Origin: Serratia nevei
GTDB lineage: Bacteria > Pseudomonadota > Gammaproteobacteria > Enterobacterales > Enterobacteriaceae
Length of the DNA stretch: 64,000 nt
Direction: 5' to 3'
Assembly (NCBI RefSeq): GCF_037948395.1
Contig: NZ_CP149941.1
Coordinates: 55,378 to 119,377 of the forward strand
In this document: positions 32,406 through 40,966 of the stretch, one piece after another
Layout: each line of letters starts with the position of its first letter
Numbering within the stretch: position 1 is the stretch's first letter
The notes under the pieces: generated by a model
The model's database searches: none
What the model saw: only the letters and a program-made list of their open reading frames with translations
Told to the model about the DNA's origin: nothing
Made by a program: the position numbers and the translations under genes

Positions 32406-35400
32406 CTATAAAGGCCATTCATCGCTCTCTTCCGCTTTCTTAAGTGGCCTTAGCTGTCCTTTTGTTACCTGTTCCGCAAGCGTAAATGTATAGTGCCCCA
32501 GCATATTGATATGCGCATGCCGCAGTGGTGAAAGCCGGACTTCATCTTCTTCATTAATGACTTCGCCCTCATCACGTAAATGTGTCAGTGCGGCCTGCAT
32601 ATAAATGGTATTCCAGAGCACGACGGCATTGGTCACCAGCCCCAGAGCACCCAGTTGCTCCTCCTGCCCATCCTGATAGCGCTTTCTGATCTCGCCTTTC
32701 TGTCCGTGACAAATGGCTCTGGCGACAGCATGTCTGCTTTCTCCACGGTTAAGCTGGGTCAGGATGCGACGTCGGTAATCCTCATCATCAATATAATTCA
32801 GCAGGTACAGTGTCTTATTTATTTTCCCGGCTTCGATAATGGCCTGTGTTAATCCTGAAGGGCGATCGCTGCTCAGCAACGAACGAATCAAAACTGATGC
32901 ACGAATAGTCCCCAACGTCAGGGAACCGGCCATGCGCATCATGTCATCCCAGTGTTGCTCTATCTTCCGGGCATTAGCAGCATTGCGGGCGATATCATTC
33001 AGCACGCCATAATCTGCATCTTTATCCACACGCCAGAATACAGAGGCTCCTGCATCAGCCAGACGGGGAGAAAACTGATAGCCCAGCAGCCAGAAAAGAC
33101 CAAAGATCAGATCACTGGAACCGGCCGTATCTGTCATTATCTCAGTCGGGTTTAGCCCGGTTTGCTGCTCCAGTAGCCCTTCCAGCACGAAAATGGAATC
33201 CCTTAGCGTGCCTGGAACGACAACGCCATGAAATCCGGAGTACTGATCTGAAATGAAGTTGTACCAGGTTATCCCGCGACTGGAGCCAAAATATTTTCGG
33301 TTGGGGCCTGCATGTACCGTGCGTACCGGGGCAATAAACCGCATGCCGTCAGCTGAGGCAACCTCACCACCGCCCCATTTCTGAGCCAGAGGCAGAGTAG
33401 ACTGGTAATCAACCAGTCTGGCGTTTGCTTTTACCAGCGTTTCTGCCCTGAGATAATTTTGTTTGGTCCAGCTCAGACGATAACGGGTCAGTGCCGGAAT
33501 ATTGGGTCGAATAAAGGGCTCCATGCCAATATTACAGGCTTCAGCCAGCAATACCGCGCAGATACTGACCGTCAGGTCATCCATACGCGCGCCCGCCTCG
33601 CTTGCATGGGTAAATTCATCTGCAAATCCTGTATGCGCGTTAATCTCAAGAAGGAGTTCTGTCAGATCGACAACTGGCAGCAGGCTAGATATACGTTTCG
33701 AGAGTAACTTCAGCGTCTGCGGCTCATCCAGTCCGTTCAGATGAGCAATGGTCAGCTTCGTACGTTTACCGGTGAAATCCAGTGAAACAGCCTGATTATC
33801 GGCAAAATTTTTAGCGACCTGTCGATACACAGTGTCAAGCTGCCGGGTCAGTGCATTGACGGCCTCTCCGGCGTTGAGGGGATGCCCAAGGGAGCGATAT
33901 ACCTGCACTCTGTTGGTGTGCCAGTCCTGCCCCTGGAGAAGTTTAGCCCGCGGATCTCCCCAGCGCTCGCTCCGTGCGACGTAAATATCACGACGTCGCA
34001 AACTGTCCTGTAACTTATTCATAACACAAAGGGTATAGCCCTGTCGGGATAAATGCCCGTCTTTGCCATAGCAGAGTCGTTTCCAGGGGCCAGTAATTAT
34101 CGCCATTGGCGCATCATCAATATGCTGTCTCCGGGTTGACCGGATCGCCGCAAGGTAGCGTATTGCCTCCAGCGTTGCTTCACCTGCCGGAGCGGCGCTG
34201 AATTCAATATTCTCCAGCAAACAGGGAAGAAAGCGGCGGACTCTTCCATACTGTTCCACCATTTCATCGTGAAAACCGGTGTCAGAAGGTCGGGCGATGG
34301 TGTTTATAAATGCGATGGTATCGGCCAGCTTGGCCGGAGGAAATTTCCCGAATATCGTCGAGCGGATCAACTCACCGTCAACATTTTCATCCAGGAGCAC
34401 CGAGCAGATATGTGCCAATTCTAATGCTGACTTATCAAGGTCTTTCAGTGTCCGCAGTCGCTTTTTCTGCCCAATTTTTTTCGCCTCCCGGCCGATATCA
34501 GCGATAATCCCATCCAGAACGTCCAGCGCGTCATCCAGTGCCGATATTTCGCAGGAACGGACAAAGGCAACCAGCATCGCTGTTCGTCTTTCGGACGGCA
34601 TCCGGGCTATTTTGTACACTGAAATCATATCAGCATACCGGGCGAGTGCATTGAAACGCACCGGAGGAATACCGGTGAAGTCGAGATCCTGCATGCCAAA
34701 TGCTTTCAGTTTCAGGTAGCGCGCAACGGCCTGATTAAATGCCGGGCCACTGATGGCTACAGGACCTTTTCTTAATTGATCAAAACGCGAGGTGCGTACT
34801 CCGTCAGGCACCTGTAACAGTTCTTCAAATAATGAGCACTGTTCGCCTGATGCCAGCCCAGACAGGCGTGACCAGAGTCTGTCTGCTGATTTTTCACGTA
34901 TTTCGGAGATCAGGCGGGTCAGTGTGGTAACGCCTGGCAACAGTATTTTATTTTGCAGAAGCCAGCTGGTAGCCAGATCGAAAAGCAGACCCGGTCGTTC
35001 GTTGCTAAGCCAGCTGCGGGTGAACAGTAACCGGCTCAATCTGAAAGTCCATGGCCACGAAAAATCACGATAGCCATACTGGCGACGGATCAGTGCCTGA
35101 TGTTCACGCAGCGTGGTTTCTCTTCTGGAGTAGTCGGACAGAACGCCCGTATCGGATATTCCCAACTGTCGGGCAACAAACCACCGTACATTGGTCGGGA
35201 TCGCTGACAAGTCATAAGGCCATGTGCCAAGAAATCTAACGCTGCCAATCAGCAATGCCACTGCCAGACGGTTTGCCCTTCCGCGCCGGTTGTTAATGAA
35301 ATCCATATCCACTTCGTCCAGCAGAAAGAAACGAGCAAGCTGAATGTCATTAGGCTCGCCAGAGAACTGACCATAACTGGCACGTTGTTCCGCGTTTAAA

Positions 35401-35414
35401 AAATCTGCTGGCAA
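32406..35414 (-). CDS. tnpA: Tn3-family transposase TnpA
   Basis: 1002 residues, the family's usual length (about 1000). It begins with the DNA-binding half (FLNAEQRASYGQF, DEVDMDFINNRRG) and has the catalytic C-terminal half with conserved acidic blocks SDQYS (about 722), DTAG (about 761) and QEEQLGALG (about 917). Its 3' end lies 34 bp from the left inverted repeat, as usual in this family. Catalyses cointegrate formation between the 53-bp ends. No frameshift or missing block is visible, so it is probably active. Confidence 0.95.
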   Translation of the reverse strand: MPADFLNAEQRASYGQFSGEPNDIQLARFFLLDEVDMDFINNRRGRANRLAVALLIGSVRFLGTWPYDLSAIPTNVRWFVARQLGISDTGVLSDYSRRETTLREHQALIRRQYGYRDFSWPWTFRLSRLLFTRSWLSNERPGLLFDLATSWLLQNKILLPGVTTLTRLISEIREKSADRLWSRLSGLASGEQCSLFEELLQVPDGVRTSRFDQLRKGPVAISGPAFNQAVARYLKLKAFGMQDLDFTGIPPVRFNALARYADMISVYKIARMPSERRTAMLVAFVRSCEISALDDALDVLDGIIADIGREAKKIGQKKRLRTLKDLDKSALELAHICSVLLDENVDGELIRSTIFGKFPPAKLADTIAFINTIARPSDTGFHDEMVEQYGRVRRFLPCLLENIEFSAAPAGEATLEAIRYLAAIRSTRRQHIDDAPMAIITGPWKRLCYGKDGHLSRQGYTLCVMNKLQDSLRRRDIYVARSERWGDPRAKLLQGQDWHTNRVQVYRSLGHPLNAGEAVNALTRQLDTVYRQVAKNFADNQAVSLDFTGKRTKLTIAHLNGLDEPQTLKLLSKRISSLLPVVDLTELLLEINAHTGFADEFTHASEAGARMDDLTVSICAVLLAEACNIGMEPFIRPNIPALTRYRLSWTKQNYLRAETLVKANARLVDYQSTLPLAQKWGGGEVASADGMRFIAPVRTVHAGPNRKYFGSSRGITWYNFISDQYSGFHGVVVPGTLRDSIFVLEGLLEQQTGLNPTEIMTDTAGSSDLIFGLFWLLGYQFSPRLADAGASVFWRVDKDADYGVLNDIARNAANARKIEQHWDDMMRMAGSLTLGTIRASVLIRSLLSSDRPSGLTQAIIEAGKINKTLYLLNYIDDEDYRRRILTQLNRGESRHAVARAICHGQKGEIRKRYQDGQEEQLGALGLVTNAVVLWNTIYMQAALTHLRDEGEVINEEDEVRLSPLRHAHINMLGHYTFTLAEQVTKGQLRPLKKAEESDEWPL

Positions 35415-35462
35415 AAGTGCCTCCCTGGCTACGGATCACATACGAATAAATAAAATGAGATG

Positions 35463-36023
35463 TTAATCAGACTGTTTCAGATATTGATACAGCGTTTCAC
35501 GACTAATACCAAACTCGCGAGCAAGCTGGGCTTTTTTCTCACCATCCATTGCTCGCCGTCGAACTTCAATTTGTTGTTCTGAGGACAGTGATTTTTTCCG
35601 TCCACGGTAAGCTCCACGCAGCCTGGCTAAAGCGATCCCTTCGCGCTGACGTTCATGGATTAAAGAACGTTCGAACTCGGCAAAAGCCCCCATCACTGAG
35701 AGCATCAGGTTTGCCATTGGTGAATCTTCGCCAGTGAATGTCAGGCATTCTTTCACAAATTCGATACGCACTCCCTTATGGGTAAGCTTTTGTACCAGAC
35801 GGCGCAAATCATCCAGGTTACGAGCCAGCCTGTCCATACTATGAACCACCACGGTGTCGCCATCACGCACGAATGACAACAGTGCATCCAGTTCTGGCCG
35901 CTGGGTATCTTTACCCGATGCTTTATCGACGAAGACTTTATCCACTTGAGTTTGATCCAGTTGCCGTTCTGGGTTCTGGTCAAAGCTACTTACCCGGATA
36001 TAGCCAATACGTTGACCTTTCAT
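35463..36023 (-). CDS. tnpR: Tn3-family serine resolvase TnpR
   Basis: 186 residues. Catalytic serine in IRVSS (about residue 12), followed by DQNPERQLDQ; the SMDRLARNLDDL and AEFERSLIHERQREGI blocks of serine recombinases; a C-terminal HTH (KKAQLAREFGISRETLYQYL). It resolves cointegrates at res, which lies just upstream (36043-36161). Same orientation as tnpA, 48 bp apart. Confidence 0.94.
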   Translation of the reverse strand: MKGQRIGYIRVSSFDQNPERQLDQTQVDKVFVDKASGKDTQRPELDALLSFVRDGDTVVVHSMDRLARNLDDLRRLVQKLTHKGVRIEFVKECLTFTGEDSPMANLMLSVMGAFAEFERSLIHERQREGIALARLRGAYRGRKKSLSSEQQIEVRRRAMDGEKKAQLAREFGISRETLYQYLKQSD

Positions 36024-36042
36024 ACGCCTCCAATACTGAATG

Positions 36043-36161
36043 TGTCAGGAAATAATCTATGACCTTTCATTACTTGTGTCAATAAATGCACAGAGTGACT
36101 TTATTCTGACAGTTTTTCATTATCAGGCCTGACGTCAGGTTAGGGTATAGCTTAGTCTGAC
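36043..36161. promoter_or_regulatory. res: res region with three candidate resolvase subsites
   Basis: Three spaced dyads with TGTC/GTCA..TGAC arms occur: 36043-36064 (TGTCAGG...TGACC), 36077-36099 (TGTCAAT...TGAC) and 36134-36161 (GTCAG...CTGAC). Their place upstream of tnpR is standard for Tn3-type res sites. Exact subsites are not resolvable by eye. It also marks the usual point where cargo is acquired; the cargo begins directly after it. Confidence 0.65.
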
Positions 36162-36228
36162 AGAACGTTTTAGTAGTATAGGCCATCTTATAAAAGGCCA
36201 TTGCATCTACATTAATAGCGTTAATTGT

Positions 36229-37110
36229 TTAGCTTTTCAGTTCAGGCTTCGACATTGCGGACATTGCTTCGTGCAAAGTAACTTTCCCGCGAATATTTTC
36301 ATGTGTTCCTTCAAAGGAGATAAGTCCCGAGTTGAAGCCAGAAAACATTTCTACGAAAGCATCGACGGTTACTTTCGGAAAACCTTGACTTAACATGCTG
36401 GTAGACCAGTCAATATCGCTTTCTTCCATCGCAATAATGGAGCGACTCAAAAGCTGTGAAAATGCTTGCGCTGCATCCTGTGGTGAGTAGTCTTTGGGGC
36501 CATAAAGTTCGACAATGCGGTTATGCTTGGACAAGTCACACATGAGAGTTGCTGCGCAACTCCCAATGTCCAGTGCGCTGACCATGGGCAAATCACGGTC
36601 GATAGGACGAAACATCGATGGTAAAATGCCTTTATCATGAACTGGTTGTATCGACCAAGCCCAGTTCTCCATAAAATTTGCTGCACGCAATATAGTTAAT
36701 ACTCCTTTATAACGCTTGAGTTGTTGTTCAAAATCGAATGTCGTAAGTATGTTCCCGGTAGCAGTGGAATGCTGAGATCCAACTGACGATAGGGCGACCG
36801 CACGCGGAACCCTGGCAGCATTGGCCGCATCTATAAGACTCGCATGAACCTGACGTGCTTGAGCAAAGAGATCTGGTGCGAAGTAAGCCGGTGGATTCAT
36901 GAGATATACTGCCTCAACTTGATGAAAGGCCTGAGTCAGTGACGCTGTATCGCATATGTCAGCTATAACGACTTCGGCTCCCTTTTCACGCCATTGCGCA
37001 GCCTGTGCATCGTCGCGTCGAACGATCATGCGAATTGACTTTCCCGCATCCAGTAGTGCTTTGCTTAGAGCGACTCCGGTTTGACCAAATGCGCCTGTAA
37101 TGGCATACAT
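36229..37110 (-). CDS. NmrA-like NAD(P)-binding oxidoreductase/regulator
   Basis: 293 residues from ATG 37110, chosen because AAGGA precedes it. N-terminal Rossmann motif ITGAFGQTG (about 4-12), then IRMIVRRDDAQ, DICDTASL and VYLMNPPAYFAPD as in the NmrA/QOR2-type atypical short-chain dehydrogenases. Such proteins sense or use NAD(P)H or reduce quinone-like substrates. It is the last gene of the leftward block starting with the hydrolase. Substrate unknown. Confidence 0.82.
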   Translation of the reverse strand: MYAITGAFGQTGVALSKALLDAGKSIRMIVRRDDAQAAQWREKGAEVVIADICDTASLTQAFHQVEAVYLMNPPAYFAPDLFAQARQVHASLIDAANAARVPRAVALSSVGSQHSTATGNILTTFDFEQQLKRYKGVLTILRAANFMENWAWSIQPVHDKGILPSMFRPIDRDLPMVSALDIGSCAATLMCDLSKHNRIVELYGPKDYSPQDAAQAFSQLLSRSIIAMEESDIDWSTSMLSQGFPKVTVDAFVEMFSGFNSGLISFEGTHENIRGKVTLHEAMSAMSKPELKS

Positions 37111-37315
37111 ATATATTTTCCTTTTGAGTTTTATATCGGCCTTATTAGACGTAAGACCTAATAATGCGGTTGCTTGTCTAATCAAGCAACACTATGAACT
37201 GCGTGCTATTCTGGGAATCTCCAGCGGAGATGTATCAAAACTACGGCCTATTAAAATAATTTTTTAAGCTACGCAAGGCGACTGGTTTGGAACGGACCAA
37301 TGTTGGTGGGTATTA

Positions 37316-37909
37316 TCAGAGCTTCACCCGGACTATTGTTTTTCCATTCTCAATGGGCATCTTCATTACCCAATAATCTATATTATTTAGATAGCCATCA
37401 ATTTCACGCCTCTCCAGCTTACCTGCAAGAGATGTATTTGCGCAGATCATCAACCCACCAGTGCGTAGTAGATTTCTGACCTGATTGAGTACAGCGATTG
37501 ATGGTTCATATCCATCAAAGAAAACCGCATCGTATTCAGGAGAAAAATTCGCGAGCACATCAGCAAACATGCCGTGATGAACAGTAATTCTTCCAGCAAG
37601 TCCTACGGATGCAATGAGTTCCTTAGCAAGCTGGACATGTGTAGCGTCACCCTCAATGGTGTCAACATGCGCAGACTCATGGCCTTTCGCAAGACAACAT
37701 GCGGTGAAGCCAAGTGCTGTACCCAATTCGAGAATGCGTACAGCTTTATGCGACTGCACCAGATTGATTAACCCAGTACCGTCTTCAAAGGTATACGCCC
37801 CGCAACCATGACTTTTCCTGTGCGCGCGGGTTGCCTCCTGAATATCAGTCAGCTCATCATTTACGCTGAAGTTGGATTCTACATTTCTCATTCTTGTTTT
37901 GTTTGCCAA
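37316..37909 (-). CDS. Class I SAM-dependent methyltransferase (O-methyltransferase-like)
   Basis: 197 residues. SAM-binding motif I RILELGTALGFTACCLA (about 58-74), acidic residue in TIEGD (about 84-88), motif IV YDAVFFDGYEP (about 126-136), and LRTGGLMICANTS. This resembles the catechol/caffeoyl-CoA O-methyltransferase type (Methyltransf_24). Substrate unknown. It lies between the NmrA-like and SnoaL-like genes with gaps of 205 and 76 bp. Confidence 0.8.
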   Translation of the reverse strand: MANKTRMRNVESNFSVNDELTDIQEATRAHRKSHGCGAYTFEDGTGLINLVQSHKAVRILELGTALGFTACCLAKGHESAHVDTIEGDATHVQLAKELIASVGLAGRITVHHGMFADVLANFSPEYDAVFFDGYEPSIAVLNQVRNLLRTGGLMICANTSLAGKLERREIDGYLNNIDYWVMKMPIENGKTIVRVKL

Positions 37910-37985
37910 AATTTGATTGGTTATTATTCACGCTGGGGAGATTTACTAAACCTCATAGAAAATTGAAATCGCCCATTTTGAGCTA

Positions 37986-38498
37986 TTAATTTTTAAGAGG
38001 CAGGGCACCCATTTGGAACATTCCACTAAGCCAATCTTCCACGTGCCACGTCTGGACAACCTTACCATTGCACAGCTCATGAACATCTAAAGCCATGATT
38101 TGAATTGGCTTGTTTGATGGCTGAATACTGGCAAAATTACCAAGCTGAGTAGCCCGAATGGTTGACCTGACAACCACTTTATTGCCCTGAACGATGAAAT
38201 CTTCATTTGTTACGTTCAGATCTGGAAAACTCGCATAGTAATGATCCAAAGCGCCTTTCATTCCTTCTAGACCTGGCTGCTGACCTGGGGCCATGGGTAC
38301 ATCAATCCAGTCTTTTTCCAATACAACATCTAGTTGATCTTTATTTTTACTGCTAAACGCCTCATAAAAATTTTTAACCAGCGCAATTGCTTTGGCTGGC
38401 GGTAATGGAGAAGCACATTGAGTTGCCGCGTTTGCGTCGCCAAACGTCATGATCGATGTGGCCAATATAGCAGCCATAAGCAAATAAGACTTTTTCAT
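37986..38498 (-). CDS. Exported SnoaL/NTF2-like protein
   Basis: 170 residues from ATG 38498 with AAAGGA 5 bp upstream. Signal peptide MKKSYLLMAAILATSIMTF...ANA, then an NTF2-like fold: VKNFYEAFSSKNKDQLDVVLEKDW, PGLEGMKGALDHYYASFPDL, and HVEDWLSGMFQMGAL. SnoaL-type proteins include polyketide cyclases and small hydrolases; this one would act in the periplasm. It is 23 bp from the hydrolase gene, so the two are likely co-transcribed. Confidence 0.82.
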   Translation of the reverse strand: MKKSYLLMAAILATSIMTFGDANAATQCASPLPPAKAIALVKNFYEAFSSKNKDQLDVVLEKDWIDVPMAPGQQPGLEGMKGALDHYYASFPDLNVTNEDFIVQGNKVVVRSTIRATQLGNFASIQPSNKPIQIMALDVHELCNGKVVQTWHVEDWLSGMFQMGALPLKN

Positions 38499-38521
38499 GG
38501 TATTTCCTTTGAGACAGGTGG

Positions 38522-39535
38522 TTAATTTAGATGTTGTGTGAGCCATTGGGAAACCGTTGCCGCAGCAGGATCAATGACGGTCGGGTCGTCATAAAAGCGT
38601 GTATGAAATACGCCGGGCACGATAACCAGCCTCTTATCCTTTGACGCAATTTCATCAAAAACGTGTTGAGCTGCAGGGACGTTACCGTCAGACATTTCGC
38701 CATGAATCATCAAGGTCGGAATGGTGACTTTTGGCGCGTACGAATCGACATCGAAAGACCAAACTTCAGCATCACTCATGGTTGCATACCGGTTTTCCCA
38801 ACGGCTAGGTTTCAGCCATTTTTCAGTCGTCCATGGATGGTACCAGTCATAGATTGGCTTCCACGGGAGCCCTGCGGCTTTGTCCGTTTCGCTGATAACT
38901 TCGGTGTATTTAACCTCGCCTGTCTTTTTATATATTTCAAGGGCATTTTTTCCGCGTGCTATTCGATCCAATCTTGTTGGGCCACCGCCCCCAAAAAATC
39001 CATCAATATTGGCAGGATAAATGTATTGCCCCGATACTAGCGTTAATGCCTTCACCCGTGATTCATTGGATGCGACGGCCAACATTTCAGATGTTCCCTG
39101 GCAAATACCCAATAATGCCAAACGATTTACGTCGACTTCGGGTTGTTTCTCAATAAAGTCAATTGCTGTTTTAACATCCTGAATTTTGGCGCTAGGGCTC
39201 TCCAAGCGCCTTGGTTCACCGCCGCTCTCCCCGCTATAGCGTGGATCAAATATCAACGTCACATAACCGTCCCGCGCAAGTCGAGTAGCGTATTGCAATG
39301 GTGATTGTTCTTTAATCGAGCCAAAAGGTCCCAAAATAACGACGGCTGGTTTTTGGGCCGGATTGCCGGATGGGGAGAATAGCGTTCCGACAATATTAGC
39401 TCCATGACTAATAAAGTTAACTTGCCTTACTTCGTACCCACCGCTCTTGAAATTTACTGTGTCAGCCATTGCTGCGTTAGCAGTAAAAAATGCGCTGATT
39501 AATTGAGTCGTTACGGTTTTATTTAAGTTTGGCAT
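38522..39535 (-). CDS. Exported alpha/beta hydrolase with a cysteine at the nucleophile position
   Basis: 337 residues. An N-terminal export signal is likely (about 1-24, ends ANAAMA). The nucleophile elbow reads GICQGT (about 148), Cys instead of Ser as in dienelactone-hydrolase-type enzymes; FDPRYSGESGGEPR and HGEMSDGNVP (acid region) and the late VFHTRFYD (catalytic His near 311) complete the triad. Closest to the YcjY/dienelactone-hydrolase-like group. First gene of the leftward block; its start is about 75 bp from that of the divergent LysR gene. Confidence 0.8.
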   Translation of the reverse strand: MPNLNKTVTTQLISAFFTANAAMADTVNFKSGGYEVRQVNFISHGANIVGTLFSPSGNPAQKPAVVILGPFGSIKEQSPLQYATRLARDGYVTLIFDPRYSGESGGEPRRLESPSAKIQDVKTAIDFIEKQPEVDVNRLALLGICQGTSEMLAVASNESRVKALTLVSGQYIYPANIDGFFGGGGPTRLDRIARGKNALEIYKKTGEVKYTEVISETDKAAGLPWKPIYDWYHPWTTEKWLKPSRWENRYATMSDAEVWSFDVDSYAPKVTIPTLMIHGEMSDGNVPAAQHVFDEIASKDKRLVIVPGVFHTRFYDDPTVIDPAAATVSQWLTQHLN

Positions 39536-39608
39536 TGCATTACCTTTCCAGAATGATGTTGACTAGATTTTGAATTCATCCTACATTACTGAAAAGATCT
39601 ACGAATGG

Positions 39609-40562
39609 ATGTCCAGCATGCAAAAAACGGATGCAGAAGGCGCAGGAGAGCTGACTGATCTGAACCTAATGAGGTTCCTTGACGCATTGATACGGACACA
39701 AAGTGTTACTCGCAGCGGTGAGCATCTTGGGCTCAGTCAACCTGCCGCCAGTCGGACAATGTCGAAGTTACGAGCAACGTTGAATGACCCGCTACTGGTT
39801 AGGACCAGCCAAGGCTATGTACTAACCCCATTAGCGCAATCATTAGCTATCGCTGTTTCCAAGGCTCTAGCGGCCGCAAGCGATGTGTTCTCGTCAGCGA
39901 AGTTTGATCCCGCAACGAGTACTAGGACGTATCGTATGGCTACTACTGACTATGGAGCACACGTAGTTTTTCCTGAAATTGCACCCGCTTTAGAGAGTAT
40001 TTCCCCGAATATTCATCTTTTGATTTCGGCATGGAAATCAGACACACTGAACGACCTTGAGACAGGCGCTATTGATCTGGCTTTGTACGCTGACGATCAA
40101 ATTCCGGGCGATTTTCATTTTATAGATATTTTTCGTGAAACCTATGTTCTGATAGTGAAAAGTGGGCATCCCATAACAAATCAAAGTTTTGATTCACTTT
40201 CATACTTTCTGTCTGTGGTATCAAAATATAAACATGTAGTTGCTCGGTATCCAAATAGTCATATTGATTCAGGCGATGACGTATTGGCGCGTCTCGGTGC
40301 AAAAATGTCGAATCCGCGAATTTCTCTCCCTTATTTTGGTGTGGCTCCAATGATAGTAGCCGAGTCGAATCTCATCATGGCGGTCCCCAGTCGACTTGCC
40401 AAGCACTATGCAAATGCTAGTTATGGCCAGGTTGAAACTATCCCAATTCCCACAAATACAGAAGATTTCGCGTATCGCTTAATTTGGCATGAGAGAGCGC
40501 ATCGCGATCCTGGAGTTCAGTGGCTTAAAAATCACATTAAACAGGCCTTTTCATCGCGTTAG
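39609..40562 (+). CDS. LysR-type transcriptional regulator
   Basis: About 318 residues from ATG 39609 (39618 or a TTG at 39570 are alternatives). N-terminal winged HTH: LNLMRFLDALIRTQSVTRSGEHLGLSQPAASR (in outline), then a substrate-binding domain with DYGAHVVFPEIAPALE and DLALYADDQ. It is divergent from the hydrolase operon, the normal arrangement for control of that operon with an aromatic or acid effector. Its stop codon TAG lies within the Tn21-type inverted repeat (40558-40595), so the last residue(s) may have been changed when the repeat was joined. Confidence 0.9.
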   Translation: MSSMQKTDAEGAGELTDLNLMRFLDALIRTQSVTRSGEHLGLSQPAASRTMSKLRATLNDPLLVRTSQGYVLTPLAQSLAIAVSKALAAASDVFSSAKFDPATSTRTYRMATTDYGAHVVFPEIAPALESISPNIHLLISAWKSDTLNDLETGAIDLALYADDQIPGDFHFIDIFRETYVLIVKSGHPITNQSFDSLSYFLSVVSKYKHVVARYPNSHIDSGDDVLARLGAKMSNPRISLPYFGVAPMIVAESNLIMAVPSRLAKHYANASYGQVETIPIPTNTEDFAYRLIWHERAHRDPGVQWLKNHIKQAFSSR

Positions 40563-40595
40563 CGTGCTTTATTTTCCGTTTTCTGAGACGACCCC
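40558..40595 (+). repeat. Lone Tn21-type 38-bp terminal inverted repeat
   Basis: Read on the - strand it starts GGGGTCGTCTCAGAAAACGG and ends AAGCACGCTAAC, matching the Tn21-subgroup end except for the last base. The GGGG outer end is at 40595, so its element extended to the left. I found no partner copy in the window. It interrupts an IS2-like gene immediately to the right. Confidence 0.88.
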
Positions 40596-40740
40596 AGTAT
40601 CATCGGGCTGACGTTTACATCGACGATCCTGCCAGTCATCCGGACGGCGGGCTATCGCATGAAGCTGCGCACGTGAGACCCGCAAGCAGCGACTGACGAA
40701 GCTTATTCGCCATCCTCTGGTAACAAGGGTACGTGCGCTA
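40596..40740 (-). pseudogene. IS2-like (IS3 family) orfB fragment
   Basis: On the - strand the frame [17 protein letters not shown] / [20 protein letters not shown] matches the N-terminal part of the IS2 OrfB transposase. It breaks off after QPDDTG exactly where the Tn21-type repeat begins. The rest of the IS is missing, so this is a relic of an earlier insertion. Confidence 0.82.
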
Positions 40741-40966
40741 TACCGTTCATTACGCTCAGTGGATAGTAGTCTGTACAAAAAACAGGCTTGGCGTAGGATA
40801 TTTTCCGTTTTCCAAGAGGATCCTTTGTAGCTTGGCCTAGCGGAACAGAGGCTGACATAACAGCAAAAGACAGTGAAGAGCTAAATGTACCCACGACACA
40901 ATATTATTTATTAGTATCGTGGGTTGCGCCATAATTACGTGCACGTCAGTTATTAGCCAACAATTA
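40741..40966. other. Short spacer, no gene found
   Basis: Between the IS2 relic and the serine dehydratase gene. It contains ATTTTCCGTTTTCCAAGAGG (about 40798-40817), faintly similar to a Tn21-type end. No credible coding frame. Confidence 0.5.

Noticed and set aside
31345..32418. The 357-codon frame as an independent Tra gene with its own start
   Set aside because: Its first 33 codons are transposon sequence (inverted repeat and tnpA end); the target duplication and frame show that it is the 3' half of the primase gene.
40797..40820. A second Tn21-type inverted repeat
   Set aside because: Only ATTTTCCGTTTTC resembles the end; the GGGGTCGTC outer part is missing.
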